64,000 bases of DNA from Paenibacillus sp. FSL K6-1096 (GTDB lineage: Bacteria; Bacillota; Bacilli; Paenibacillales; Paenibacillaceae): assembly GCF_037977055.1 (NCBI RefSeq), contig NZ_CP150274.1:5332001-5396000 (forward strand). The letters are read 5' to 3'. Shown here one piece after another: positions 17,599 to 25,690 of the stretch. The position numbers and the translations under genes are program-made. Numbering within the stretch: the stretch's first letter is position 1; every line of letters starts with the position of its first letter. The notes beneath the pieces are model-generated. The model did not search any database. It was not told the origin of the DNA and saw nothing but the letters and a program-made list of their open reading frames with translations.

Positions 17599-19131
17599 AT
17601 GGCAAATCAGGAGGATGCAAGACAGGCGGCTGCGGATCAGGAGAAGGTTCAGCTGTCATACCCGGCGCAGGCGTCCAAATGGGGAGTGTATGAAATGGTA
17701 CTGCATGGGGGGCCAAGCCAGGGGAATCCATATACGGATGTGGCTCTGCAAGCGGAATTTACCTTCGGAGAAAGCTCCGTGTCAGCTCTGGGCTTTTATG
17801 ACGGGGAGGGTGTGTACCGCATCCGGTTCATGCCGGATCGTGAAGGGAAGTGGTTCTTCCGTACCAGCAGCAATGAGCCTGCTCTGCATGAGCTTGAAGG
17901 GGTGTTTGAATGTACCGCTGCTGCGGAAGGGAATCACGGCCCGGTCCGGGTGAAGAATACCTTCCATTTTGCCTATGAGGACGGAACGCGCTATTTGCCT
18001 GTCGGTACTACCTGCTATGCGTGGACACATCAGGGCGAGGAGATGGAGCAGCAGACCCTGGAGACACTGCGGGCGTCCGCTTTTAACAAAATCAGAATGT
18101 GCGTGTTCCCGAAATCCTACTCTTACAACGAGAATGAGCCCGAATATTATCCCTACGAAGGCTCGGTCCAGGAAGGCTGGGATTACACCCGGTTCAATCC
18201 GGGGTTCTTCCGGCATCTGGAGGAGCGGATTGCGGACCTGGGCGGGCTGGGGATCGAGGCTGACCTGATTCTGTTCCATCCGTATGACCGCTGGGGCTTC
18301 GCGGATATGGGCAAGGAGGCGGATGACCGGTATCTCCGCTATCTGGTGGCCCGGCTGTCGGCTTACCGCCATGTCTGGTGGTCGCTCGCCAATGAATATG
18401 ATTTCATGCGGAACAAATCGCTGGCAGATTGGGAGAGATATGCCCACATTGTAACGTCGTATGATCCTTACGGGCACCTGATCTCTAATCACAACGGCAT
18501 TGCCTTCTATGACTTCAACCAGCCTTGGGTTACACATTGCAGCATCCAGCGGGTGGATGCCTATAAGACCTCCGAGAATACAGACGAATGGAGACAGCGC
18601 TGGAATAAGCCTGTCGTCATCGACGAGTGTGTCTATGAAGGCAATGTCGAGCACGGCTGGGGAAATATTACCGGGGAAGAGTTAGTCCGGCGCTTCTGGG
18701 AAGGGGCGGTCCGCGGCGGGTATGTCGGGCATGGCGAGACCTATCTTCACCCGGAAGACAAGCTCTGGTGGGCCAAGGGCGGACAGCTCTATGGGACGAG
18801 TCCGGAGCGGATTGCTTTTCTGCGGCGTGTGCTGGAGGAGGGACCTTCAGAGGGGCTGAACCCGTTGCCTTCGGAGTGGGATCTGCCCAGAGCCGGAGTG
18901 GAAGATGAATATTATCTCTACTATTTCGGCTTCAACCGTCCGAAGTTCCGCCAGTTCACGATGAACCCGGAGTTCCGCTATAAGGTGGAGCTGCTGGATA
19001 CGTGGAATATGACGGTGGAGGTGCTTGCGGGCAGTGTTCAGGGGACCTTCCGGGTCGATTTGCCGGGGCGGATGTATATGGCGGTGAGAATCACGCGCCT
19101 GCACGGAGATCATGGCTTGGAGGCTAAATAG
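17599..19131 (+). CDS. DUF5060/DUF4038-type glycoside hydrolase
   Basis: ATG 17599 has GGGAGCAGG just upstream; the in-frame ATG at 17563 has none. The 510-residue protein opens with a beta-sandwich of the DUF5060 type (about 20-115: VALQAEFTFGESSVSALGFY, RIRFMPDREGKWFFRTSS). A TIM-barrel of the DUF4038 type follows (YLPVGTTCYAW, FNKIRMCVFPKSY, VWWSLANEYDF, PVVIDECVYEGN). The glutamates in ANEYD and DECVYE are candidate catalytic acids. A C-terminal beta domain of the DUF5605 type ends the protein. There is no signal peptide. Relatives act on plant or microbial oligosaccharides, but the substrate is unknown. The oxidoreductase gene follows after one base. Confidence 0.8.
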   Translation: MANQEDARQAAADQEKVQLSYPAQASKWGVYEMVLHGGPSQGNPYTDVALQAEFTFGESSVSALGFYDGEGVYRIRFMPDREGKWFFRTSSNEPALHELEGVFECTAAAEGNHGPVRVKNTFHFAYEDGTRYLPVGTTCYAWTHQGEEMEQQTLETLRASAFNKIRMCVFPKSYSYNENEPEYYPYEGSVQEGWDYTRFNPGFFRHLEERIADLGGLGIEADLILFHPYDRWGFADMGKEADDRYLRYLVARLSAYRHVWWSLANEYDFMRNKSLADWERYAHIVTSYDPYGHLISNHNGIAFYDFNQPWVTHCSIQRVDAYKTSENTDEWRQRWNKPVVIDECVYEGNVEHGWGNITGEELVRRFWEGAVRGGYVGHGETYLHPEDKLWWAKGGQLYGTSPERIAFLRRVLEEGPSEGLNPLPSEWDLPRAGVEDEYYLYYFGFNRPKFRQFTMNPEFRYKVELLDTWNMTVEVLAGSVQGTFRVDLPGRMYMAVRITRLHGDHGLEAK

Positions 19132-19132
19132 A

Positions 19133-20170
19133 ATGTGGAAGATTGGGATTGTGGGGGCCGGATATTGGTCAGATAAGCATTTGCAGGCCTGGCAGCGTAT
19201 CCCCGGCGTTCAGATTCAAGGCCTGTGCGACCTGGATTCGGCTAATCTGCACAGGAAGGGTGAGGTATACGGGATTCCCCGGGAGATGCTGTACGCTACT
19301 CTGGAAGAGATGCTATCTTCGGCTGACATTGATATCGTAGATATTATTACCCCGCCGGATACCCATCCTGTGCTGGTTGGACTGGCCGCCCGGGCCGGGA
19401 AGCAGATCATGTGCCAAAAGCCTTTTGCCCGCTCCATGGAGGAAGCGCGCGGGATGGTGGAGACTGCGCGTGCTGCGGGCGTCCGGCTGATGGTCACCGA
19501 GAACTGGCGCTGGCTCCAGCCGGTCCAGGCGGTCCGCAGGCTGCTGGATGAGGGTGCGGCCGGGCGGCTCCAGACGATCCGTTACATTCATACGGATTAT
19601 TATTCACCGCGTTTTGCCCCGGAGAATGAGCTGCCGCAGCCGTTCTTCAGGGAGATGCCGAGGCTGCTGTTCTATGAGATGGGCGTGCACTGGTATGATA
19701 CATGGCGCTTCCTGTTCGGGGAGCCAAAGCGGCTGTATGCCGAGACCCACAAGGTCAGCCCTTATATTGCCGGGGAGGACGCCGGGCTGATTACCCTCGG
19801 CTATGACGATTATATGGGCCTCATGGATATGAGCTGGGCCACCCGGCAGAATCTGTCCGGCCCGCTGACTCTGCCTGTGCTGCCGGACCATAAGGAGCAA
19901 CTGATCATCGAAGGTGATCAGGCCACGATTAAGCTGTACAGCAGCGGCACCCTTAGCGTGATAGATAATAGCGGGACCGAGACCGTTGTTTCGGAGGGCA
20001 ACGGGCTTGATTTTGAAGAGAGCCATTACCGTCTCCAGTCTCACTTCATTGATTGTCTAAACACGGGCGAGGAGTTCCAGACGAGCGGGGAAGATAATCT
20101 GAAGACACTGGAGCTGGTGTTCGGCACGTACCGGAGTGCGGCGGAGCATGAGGTTATTCATTTGGGGTAA
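19133..20170 (+). CDS. Gfo/Idh/MocA-family NAD(P)-dependent oxidoreductase
   Basis: The 345-residue protein begins with a Rossmann fold (KIGIVGAGYWSDKHLQAW) and carries CQKPFA, the conserved lysine-proline motif of this family. The C-terminal alpha/beta domain contains FYEMGVHWYDTWRFLFG, holding the catalytic-type histidine. ATG 19133 lies two bases after the hydrolase stop, with GGAGG inside the upstream gene end, so the two are one operon. It probably oxidises or isomerises a sugar released by the hydrolase. The LacI regulator gene is divergent from the pair. Confidence 0.9.
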   Translation: MWKIGIVGAGYWSDKHLQAWQRIPGVQIQGLCDLDSANLHRKGEVYGIPREMLYATLEEMLSSADIDIVDIITPPDTHPVLVGLAARAGKQIMCQKPFARSMEEARGMVETARAAGVRLMVTENWRWLQPVQAVRRLLDEGAAGRLQTIRYIHTDYYSPRFAPENELPQPFFREMPRLLFYEMGVHWYDTWRFLFGEPKRLYAETHKVSPYIAGEDAGLITLGYDDYMGLMDMSWATRQNLSGPLTLPVLPDHKEQLIIEGDQATIKLYSSGTLSVIDNSGTETVVSEGNGLDFEESHYRLQSHFIDCLNTGEEFQTSGEDNLKTLELVFGTYRSAAEHEVIHLG

Positions 20171-20188
20171 TGGTTCATAGCTAGTGAG

Positions 20189-20220
20189 GAGCCGGACAGC
20201 CGCTGTCCGGTTCTTGTTGA
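20189..20220 (+). terminator. Terminator of the DUF5060 hydrolase/oxidoreductase operon
   Basis: GAGCCGGACAGC (20189-20200) pairs with GCTGTCCGGTTC (20202-20213), the innermost pairs opening to form the loop. TTCTTGTT follows. It lies 19 bases after the oxidoreductase stop. Confidence 0.75.
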
Positions 20221-20290
20221 TGTTTTGGGGTCCCCGCAAAATACCTGAGTCATCACCTATGCTAAAGCCTCACTTTGTGGGGTTATTTTG
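20221..20290. repeat. Structured 70-nt repeat element, copy A (GGGGTCCCC family)
   Basis: The first 18 bases, TGTTTTGGGGTCCCCGCA, are identical to those of copy B at 40133. CCCCGCAAA (20232-20240) pairs with TTTGTGGGG (20274-20282) around a loop of about 33 bases holding TCATCA in both copies. A T-rich tail follows. It lies upstream of the kinase-like gene at 20389. It may be an RNA leader or a dispersed repeat; orientation and function are unknown. Confidence 0.6.
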
Positions 20291-20388
20291 CTGCCCTGCG
20301 GACAGACGTGACATTGGCTGTTCGCCGCAGAATAGCGTACACTAAGCTAAATAGAATTCTTAACAACCATAGCTGCGGGGTGTCAGGC

Positions 20389-21042
20389 ATGGAGAAGCTG
20401 CTGAAGCAGATCACGGACGAACTGTTAGGTCAAGTTATCATTGAGAGCGTGAATCCGCTGGAGCCGGTGGTGGTCCGCAATGTCCCCAAGCCCTGGAAGA
20501 TCCTCGGAACCGGAAATTATGCGGCGGTGTTCTGCCGTCAGGGGGCGGAGGCATATGCGGTGAAGATCTATGCGCCGGGCCGGCCCGGCATCGGGGAAGA
20601 AGCAGAAGTTTACCGTAGCCTCGGCCGCCATCCCGCCTACTCGGAGTGCTATTATGCCGAAACGGACTTTCTGATTCTCAAAAGGTTAGGCGGAGTTACC
20701 TTCTACGATGCCATGAAACGGGGCATTCTCATTCCCGGACAGGCTATTGAAGACATTGACAACGCGCTTAAGTATGCGAGATCCCGGGGACTGCGTCCGC
20801 ATGATATCCACGCCAAAAATGTAATGCTCCGGGACGGCCGCGGACTGATCGTGGATATCTCCGATTTCCTGAAGGACGACGATTGCAGCATGTGGGAGGA
20901 CTTTAAGCGGCTGTATTACCGGCTATATTGGCCGGTGGCTTCCCGCCGGGTGTTTCCGCTGCCCCGCCCGGTGCTGGAGACGGTACGCCGAGGGTACCAG
21001 TTATGGCGGCGGTGGAAGGAAAAAACAAGCCGCCCCAATTAA
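20389..21042 (+). CDS. Small serine/threonine protein kinase-like protein (YrzF-like)
   Basis: The 217-residue protein matches a reduced eukaryotic-type kinase. It has a glycine-rich start ILGTGNYAAVF, the lysine in AVKIY, a catalytic loop LRPHDIHAKNVML (H-x-D with the asparagine five residues on) and the metal-binding aspartate in IVDISDFL. It lacks much of the C-lobe, like Bacillus YrzF/YabT-type short kinases. The start at 20389 has GGGGTG about 9 bases upstream; longer in-frame starts run back through the repeat element. The substrate is unknown. Confidence 0.78.
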   Translation: MEKLLKQITDELLGQVIIESVNPLEPVVVRNVPKPWKILGTGNYAAVFCRQGAEAYAVKIYAPGRPGIGEEAEVYRSLGRHPAYSECYYAETDFLILKRLGGVTFYDAMKRGILIPGQAIEDIDNALKYARSRGLRPHDIHAKNVMLRDGRGLIVDISDFLKDDDCSMWEDFKRLYYRLYWPVASRRVFPLPRPVLETVRRGYQLWRRWKEKTSRPN

Positions 21043-21057
21043 ATGGAGCGGCTTGTT
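21024..21057. terminator. Bidirectional terminator overlapping the kinase-like gene stop
   Basis: AACAAGCCGC (21024-21033) pairs with GCGGCTTGTT (21048-21057). The stop codon at 21040-21042 lies in the loop. An A run before the stem gives a T run on the minus strand, so it can also stop the Rpn remnant. Confidence 0.8.
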
Positions 21058-21101
21058 GAAATAGAAGAATTTATACTTTTTAATTATGGATTCATTTACA
21101 G

Positions 21102-21530
21102 TCAATGCTTCCCCATCTGTGCTTTCAACCTTAGGATTTGCTGTTCTGAGAGACCTGAAGCTTTAACAATAACTGAGTCCTCTACACCAAGTGCAAGAAG
21201 TTCAAGTACTATGGCCTCTGCCTTTTTTTGTTCACCCTTAGCAATCCCTTCGGCAATCCCTTCCGCCCGTCCTTCTGCTCGCCCTTCTGCTCGCCCTTCC
21301 GCCTTAGCACCGTTCATCCGTGAAGCCTCATCCCGCAGATACTTCATCCGGGCATCATATTCCATACGTGTAGCGGCATCCTGGCTCAGAAATTCAAGAG
21401 TATCCATTGCTTTTTTCAGCATGGGTTCATTCATGGTCAGCACCTCCCAGGTCATTCGGCAGACAGGATAATTCAATAAATTAATTGTAACATACCTCTT
21501 CAATTGGCTGTAATCGTCGCCTTTTTCCAT
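21102..21530 (-). pseudogene. Remnant of Rpn/PD-(D/E)XK nuclease-family transposase gene
   Basis: The 142 codons match only the end of Rpn-family proteins (PF12784). MEKGDDYSQLKRYVTINLLN is the tail of the nuclease core. It joins almost directly to TWEVLTMNEPMLKKAMDTLE, a segment that in intact members lies many tens of residues further on. The region with the PD-(D/E)XK active site is absent upstream, and the frame continuing to 21770 is not recognisable. The C-terminal repeats (AEGRAEGRAEGRAEGIAEGI) are typical of the family and coiled. A 5' truncation plus internal deletion leaves no plausible nuclease. Confidence 0.72.
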
Positions 21531-21663
21531 ACTGCGCCCCGGGAGCCGGGAACAGGCAGATGCGTGGTATAATCGGAAGGGCTGAGTACAGATTTCGCGG
21601 CAGATATGGATACACCGGAGCAGTATGCGGATCTGCTGCATTTTATCAAAAGGGAGTGAGCTC

Positions 21664-22149
21664 ATGGACAGCGCATTATTTGAAATTACCAGCTTACCTA
21701 TTATACCTTCCGAGGTATCCGATAAAGTGGTGCGGCGTGAAGCGGGAGCGATTACCTTATTCATTGGCACGGTAAGAGAGATTACACAGGGGAAGCGGAC
21801 CTTATATCTGGAATATGAAGCTTATCCGTCGATGGCTGTCGCCCAACTGGAGCGGATTGGGCAAGAGGTTATCGGGCGTTGGCCGGATACGAAGGTGGCG
21901 GTGACCCACCGAATTGGCAGGCTGGAGATTAGCGACATCGCCGTGGTGATCGCGGTCTCCTCGCCCCACCGTAAGGCGGCTTATGAAGCGAATGAATATG
22001 TGATTGAGCGGATTAAGCAGATCGTTCCGATCTGGAAGAAGGAGATGGGCGAGGACGGCGAGTTCTGGATTGGCGACCAGCTTGGCCGGCAGACGTACCC
22101 GGAGGGGCGGCCCGAACTGCCGGATATTCCGGCGGAGGACAGGAAATAG
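21664..22149 (+). CDS. moaE: Molybdopterin synthase catalytic subunit MoaE
   Basis: The 161-residue protein has the MoaE fold signatures. These are AGAITLFIGTVRE near the N-terminus, LEYEAYPSMA, VTHRIGRLEISDIAVVI with its active-site arginine region, and VPIWKKE with the lysine that joins the MoaD C-terminus. MoaE transfers sulfur from MoaD to precursor Z to make molybdopterin. ATG 21664 has GGGAGTGAG seven bases upstream. No moaD or other moa gene is in the window, so the partner must be elsewhere. It is divergent from the Rpn remnant. Confidence 0.93.
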   Translation: MDSALFEITSLPIIPSEVSDKVVRREAGAITLFIGTVREITQGKRTLYLEYEAYPSMAVAQLERIGQEVIGRWPDTKVAVTHRIGRLEISDIAVVIAVSSPHRKAAYEANEYVIERIKQIVPIWKKEMGEDGEFWIGDQLGRQTYPEGRPELPDIPAEDRK

Positions 22150-22201
22150 CGGCTGCTATTTCAATTTGAAGGGAATACTTCATATAAAGGAGTGCTGCAT
22201 C

Positions 22202-22924
22202 ATGAACGCTGAACAGGTCATGCAGGAGCTTGAAGCGCTGGGCAAGGAACGGACGAAGAAAATGTACTGTGCGAACGGGGCACAGGAGCCGCTGTTCGGT
22301 GTGGCTACCGGCGCTATGAAGCCGATTTTCCGGCGGACCGGCATCGACCAGCCGCTGGCAGAGCAGCTATATGCGACCGGCAATTATGACGCCATGTATT
22401 TTGCCGGGATCATTGCTGATCCGAACGGCATGACAGAGGCGGATTACAACCGCTGGATGGACGGGGCGTATTTCTACATGCTGTCCGATTTCGTGGTCGC
22501 TGTAACGCTGGCGGAAGCAGATATCGCCCAGCAGGTGGCGGATGCCTGGATCAGCAGCGGGGAGGACCTGCGGATGTCGGCGGGCTGGAGCTGTTACTGC
22601 TGGCTGCTGGGCAGCCGGCCGGACCGGGAGTTCTCTGAGGCCAAGCTGGCCGGTATGCTGAAGCAGGTGGAACAGACCATTCATCAGTCGCCGGAGCGGA
22701 CGCGGTATTCGATGAACAATTTTATGTACACGGTAGCCGTATCGTATTCACCGCTCCATGATCTGGCGCGTGAGACGGCGGAGCGGGTGGGTCCGGTCGA
22801 GGTGGGTAACGAACAGCCGGGCAAAAGCAAGCAAGCGGGTAAGCGCATCAGCGCATACGATAATATTATGAAGGCTGTGGAAAAAGGCCGGATCGGCTTC
22901 AAACGCAAACATGTGAGATGTTAA
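22202..22924 (+). CDS. AlkD-like DNA alkylation repair protein
   Basis: ATG 22202 has AAAGGAG about 9 bases before it; the same frame runs further upstream inside moaE but has no start signal. The 240-residue, all-helical protein matches the DNA alkylation repair (HEAT-like, PF08713) family. Examples are ELEALGKERTKKMYCANGAQ at the N-terminus, FGVATGAMKPIFRRTG and WISSGEDLRMSAGWSCYCWL. AlkD enzymes excise N3- and N7-alkylated bases. Family members differ in whether they keep glycosylase activity, so catalysis is not certain. Confidence 0.82.
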   Translation: MNAEQVMQELEALGKERTKKMYCANGAQEPLFGVATGAMKPIFRRTGIDQPLAEQLYATGNYDAMYFAGIIADPNGMTEADYNRWMDGAYFYMLSDFVVAVTLAEADIAQQVADAWISSGEDLRMSAGWSCYCWLLGSRPDREFSEAKLAGMLKQVEQTIHQSPERTRYSMNNFMYTVAVSYSPLHDLARETAERVGPVEVGNEQPGKSKQAGKRISAYDNIMKAVEKGRIGFKRKHVRC

Positions 22925-23033
22925 TTTTGCAGGGGATGCTGGATCATCCGGTAACGTTTCGCCTTTTCTGGTTAATAAATGCTATGCGTTTGGACAACCT
23001 ATTCCCTATCCCGGAAGAAAAGAGGCGGTAAAG

Positions 23034-23525
23034 ATGTCAACGACCCACCACACTCATGAAGAAGCCGTGGAGACGGTGCGCAAGCTGATCAAAGGCATCG
23101 ATCTGGCGATGCTGACCACAATCTCGGAGGAAGGGCTGGTCTCCCGGCCCATGAAGACCCAGGAGGTCGAATTCGACGGAGACCTGTGGTTCCTGACCAA
23201 GAAGGATACCAGCAAGTTCGGGGAGATTCTGTATGATCCGCGGGTGAACGTGGTCTATGCAGATAAATCCTATGTATCCATCCGCGGGCGAGCTGAGATT
23301 GTCGGCGATGTGAATAAGAAGAAAGAGCTTTGGAGTCCAGGGTACGAGGCGTTCCTTAAGACAAGCTATGATGACCCGAATGTCATTCTGATCAAAGTCC
23401 ATGCCGAAGCGGCTGAATACTGGAAGAGTGGCAATCTGGCCGAGAAGGCGGTATACATGTTCAAGCGGATGACGGGCCAGGACACGGACGAGCTGAAGCT
23501 GAATCAGACGGTCGAGCTGGAATAG
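23034..23525 (+). CDS. Pyridoxamine 5'-phosphate oxidase-like general stress protein
   Basis: The 163-residue split-barrel flavin-binding protein carries AMLTTISEEGLVSRPMKTQE, followed by DLWFLTKKDTSKFGEI and VSIRGRAEIVGD. This matches the general stress protein 26 family of Firmicutes. Such proteins bind FMN or FAD, but their substrate is unknown. The ribosome site AGAGGCGG lies about 7 bases upstream. It is monocistronic. Confidence 0.88.
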   Translation: MSTTHHTHEEAVETVRKLIKGIDLAMLTTISEEGLVSRPMKTQEVEFDGDLWFLTKKDTSKFGEILYDPRVNVVYADKSYVSIRGRAEIVGDVNKKKELWSPGYEAFLKTSYDDPNVILIKVHAEAAEYWKSGNLAEKAVYMFKRMTGQDTDELKLNQTVELE

Positions 23526-23695
23526 AGTACAATAGAATAAACAGTCAGTTCAAGCAATTCTACACTGGGGGATCAACAGCATTTGTCTGTTGGTCTCTTT
23601 TTGTTGTGGAGCCGACGGGAAAATAAATGTCACGTTACATACGCCTCATGTGTTATATCTATAGATTTACAGAATGAAAGCGAAAGGAGACTATT

Positions 23696-24253
23696 GTGGA
23701 CTCTACGGAAGAGAAAGTTAGAAGGATACAGGCTGGAGAGGCCCACCTGTTCTCGGATGTCATCAGGCTGTACCAGCACCGGATCTACCTCTACTGCTAC
23801 CGGCTGCTGAATAACAGGGAAGAGGCGGAAGACGCCGTGCAGGATGTCCTGATTAAGGCTTACCAGAATATCCGGCAATATAAGCCACAGGCAGACTTCA
23901 CCTCATGGCTCTACAAAATTGCTTATCATCACTGCCTGAACCAGCTCCGGCGGCAAAGGTTCCAGCAGCAGGTGCGCAAGCTGCTCCGGCAGGAGGTTAC
24001 GGCGAAGAGCGCCGAGCAGGTGGTTGAGAACCGCCTGTTCAGCGGGCCGGTTGCCGCAGCCCTGGAGAAGCTTAAGGTCGAAGAGCGGAATCTGCTGATT
24101 CTGCGGATTTTTGAGGATAAATCATTTGCGGAGATCGGCGAGATTCTGGGGATCAATACGGAAGCGGCGCGGAAGAGATATGAACGGACCCGGAGCAAAT
24201 TAAAAATCGATATGGAGCGAAAGGAGCATCAGCTATGGGCAAGAGTGAATTGA
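23696..24253 (+). CDS. ECF-type RNA polymerase sigma factor
   Basis: The 185-residue protein has region 2 at about 15-85 (RIYLYCYRLLNNREEAEDAV, ADFTSWLYKIAYHHCLNQ) and region 4 at about 115-170 (RNLLILRIFEDKSFAEIGEI, TEAARKRYERTRSKLK). The start is GTG at 23696 with AAAGGAG six bases upstream. Its end overlaps the next gene by 19 bp, and that gene encodes a single-pass membrane protein, so the two form a sigma/anti-sigma pair. Confidence 0.93.
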   Translation: MDSTEEKVRRIQAGEAHLFSDVIRLYQHRIYLYCYRLLNNREEAEDAVQDVLIKAYQNIRQYKPQADFTSWLYKIAYHHCLNQLRRQRFQQQVRKLLRQEVTAKSAEQVVENRLFSGPVAAALEKLKVEERNLLILRIFEDKSFAEIGEILGINTEAARKRYERTRSKLKIDMERKEHQLWARVN

Positions 24254-25386
24254 CACAGGAAGAACGGTTCTTGAAGGAGGGAGACCGGTCCGCCGGCATT
24301 CCGCCCGTGGATGTGCATGATCCGGTGATGCAAATGCTCGGTATAGCAGGCATCTTGCCTGCTGAAGGAGAGGACACCATGCTGCAGACACTTCCGCCAA
24401 GGGAAGGAACTGCAAAAGTGATGCGCAAGCTGGAGCCGCAAGCCGCAGCCGGACGGAGCCGGAGAAGATTTCTGGGAATGCCGGTGCAGGGCTGGGTGGC
24501 GGCAGCGCTTGTTCTGGTGATGCTGGGCGGAGGCTATACCCAGTTCTCCGGTGAAGCCGGGAGGGGGGCGGGAGCCAAAGCTCAGTACAAGGTACTGCCT
24601 TACAAGCCGATTCCGGCGACGAATTCAGGCCATATGATTGAGAAAACAAAGTATCCCATAATTCCCAGCAAAAATCCCTCCAAGGTAGAGCCGTTGAGTA
24701 AAGAGGATGATATGTACAGCCTGAAATATAAAAAGAGCATTAATACCCTTGAGAAGTTGCTGCCTCCTGGTGAATATGCGACCTTTCTAATCGAGCGTAA
24801 AGACGGGAAGGGGACGCCTGGACTTGGCTTGTACTGCCCGCCGATAATACTCAAAGAGTATTCTGTCTATAAAACTAGTGTGGAAAAGTACAAAGCTCCG
24901 GAATTGAACAAGCCGGAGTATTTGCCGAACGGCTATACCTTGGAGCGAGCCATCGTCAGACCTTCCTTCATCAAGGTGGATGATAACCTCAAGGTTACGG
25001 GGGTAAGCAAGATCGATCTGGGTGATAATTTCCAGATGCGCTGGAGAAAAGAGAAGCCGGAGAACATTACTTATGAATCTTCGCTGGTATACAAGAAAGA
25101 CAAGATTCAGGTGAGAATTAGCGCCTCGCGTGTCGATGAGAAGGCTAAACCGGGAGAGAGCTTGTTGTGGACTAAAACGACCAAGGTCGAGAACATTGAG
25201 ATTGACGGCAAGCAGCTTATTTATCTCGAAACCTCGGCTAACGAGGAGATCAATCTGGGCTTTAAGAATAGGCTCGTCTGGGCAGACCCGGAAGCAAAGA
25301 TCATTTATAATATGTCAGTCGCCCAGGAGAAATCAGAGCTGAGCAAGGATGAGATCATCCGCATTGCCGCAAGTATGATGAAATAG
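24235..25386 (+). CDS. Membrane anti-sigma-like protein with extracellular DUF4367-type domain
   Basis: The 383-residue protein has a cytoplasmic N-terminus of about 85 residues, one membrane helix at about 87-105 (WVAAALVLVMLGGGY) and a large outside domain. The outside part resembles DUF4367 (YLPNGYTLERAIVRPSF, KIQVRISASRVDEK, EIINLG-like end). It has no zinc-binding HxxxCxxC motif in the N-terminal part, so it is not a classic ZAS anti-sigma factor. Coupled translation with the sigma gene argues that it holds the sigma factor at the membrane until a signal arrives. Confidence 0.75.
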   Translation: MGKSELTQEERFLKEGDRSAGIPPVDVHDPVMQMLGIAGILPAEGEDTMLQTLPPREGTAKVMRKLEPQAAAGRSRRRFLGMPVQGWVAAALVLVMLGGGYTQFSGEAGRGAGAKAQYKVLPYKPIPATNSGHMIEKTKYPIIPSKNPSKVEPLSKEDDMYSLKYKKSINTLEKLLPPGEYATFLIERKDGKGTPGLGLYCPPIILKEYSVYKTSVEKYKAPELNKPEYLPNGYTLERAIVRPSFIKVDDNLKVTGVSKIDLGDNFQMRWRKEKPENITYESSLVYKKDKIQVRISASRVDEKAKPGESLLWTKTTKVENIEIDGKQLIYLETSANEEINLGFKNRLVWADPEAKIIYNMSVAQEKSELSKDEIIRIAASMMK

Positions 25387-25421
25387 GCATTTCATTCTAT
25401 ATAAGTACTGGGTGCGCCACG

Positions 25422-25616
25422 TAGGCCGGATGTAATCGAAAAACCGACCACATTGGGCACTGCGTGGGCGCGTGGCCCAAATGTAATCGAAAAACCGATC
25501 ACAATTGGACTCTGCTCGGTGCGTGGTCCAAATGTAATCGAAAAACCGATTCACATTGGGCACTGCGTGGGCGCGTGGCTCAAATGTAATCGAATAACCG
25601 ATCACATTCGGCCTGC
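25422..25616. repeat. Tandem hairpin repeat array, 51-52 bp period
   Basis: This array fills the gene-free stretch 25387-25782. The core TGTAATCGAAAAACCGAT starts at 25431, 25482, 25533 and 25585 (the last with AATAACC). Each unit forms a stem between CCAAATGTAATCG-type and CGATCACATTGGG-type arms around AAAAAC. Linkers GCACTGCGTGGGCGCGTGG repeat nearly exactly between units 1-2 and 3-4. A diverged relative lies at 59479. It shows no coding signal, and its frames owe their openness to the 51-bp period (17 codons). Confidence 0.82.
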
Positions 25617-25690
25617 GCAGACGGATGAGATATAGAAAAGTGAGTGAGCCGTTCACGCGGCAGAGTGATTTTTTCGTAAGATTTTATAAT

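Noticed and set aside
20221..20290. Known riboswitch
   Set aside because: The conserved bases do not match any riboswitch class I can recall, so the element is left as unassigned.
22004..22201. N-terminal extension of the AlkD-like protein into moaE
   Set aside because: The added residues are arginine-rich shadow of the moaE frame, and the ribosome site lies directly before ATG 22202.
25422..25616. CRISPR array
   Set aside because: The repeat/linker pattern looks periodic, but linkers are themselves near repeats of each other, there are only four units, and no cas genes are near.
25333..25656. Open frames on both strands with a 17-residue repeat (RFFDYIW on minus, GPNVIEKPI on plus)
   Set aside because: The 51-bp DNA repeat is a multiple of three, so any frame without a stop in one unit stays open. 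There is no ribosome site, and the frames run through hairpin stems.
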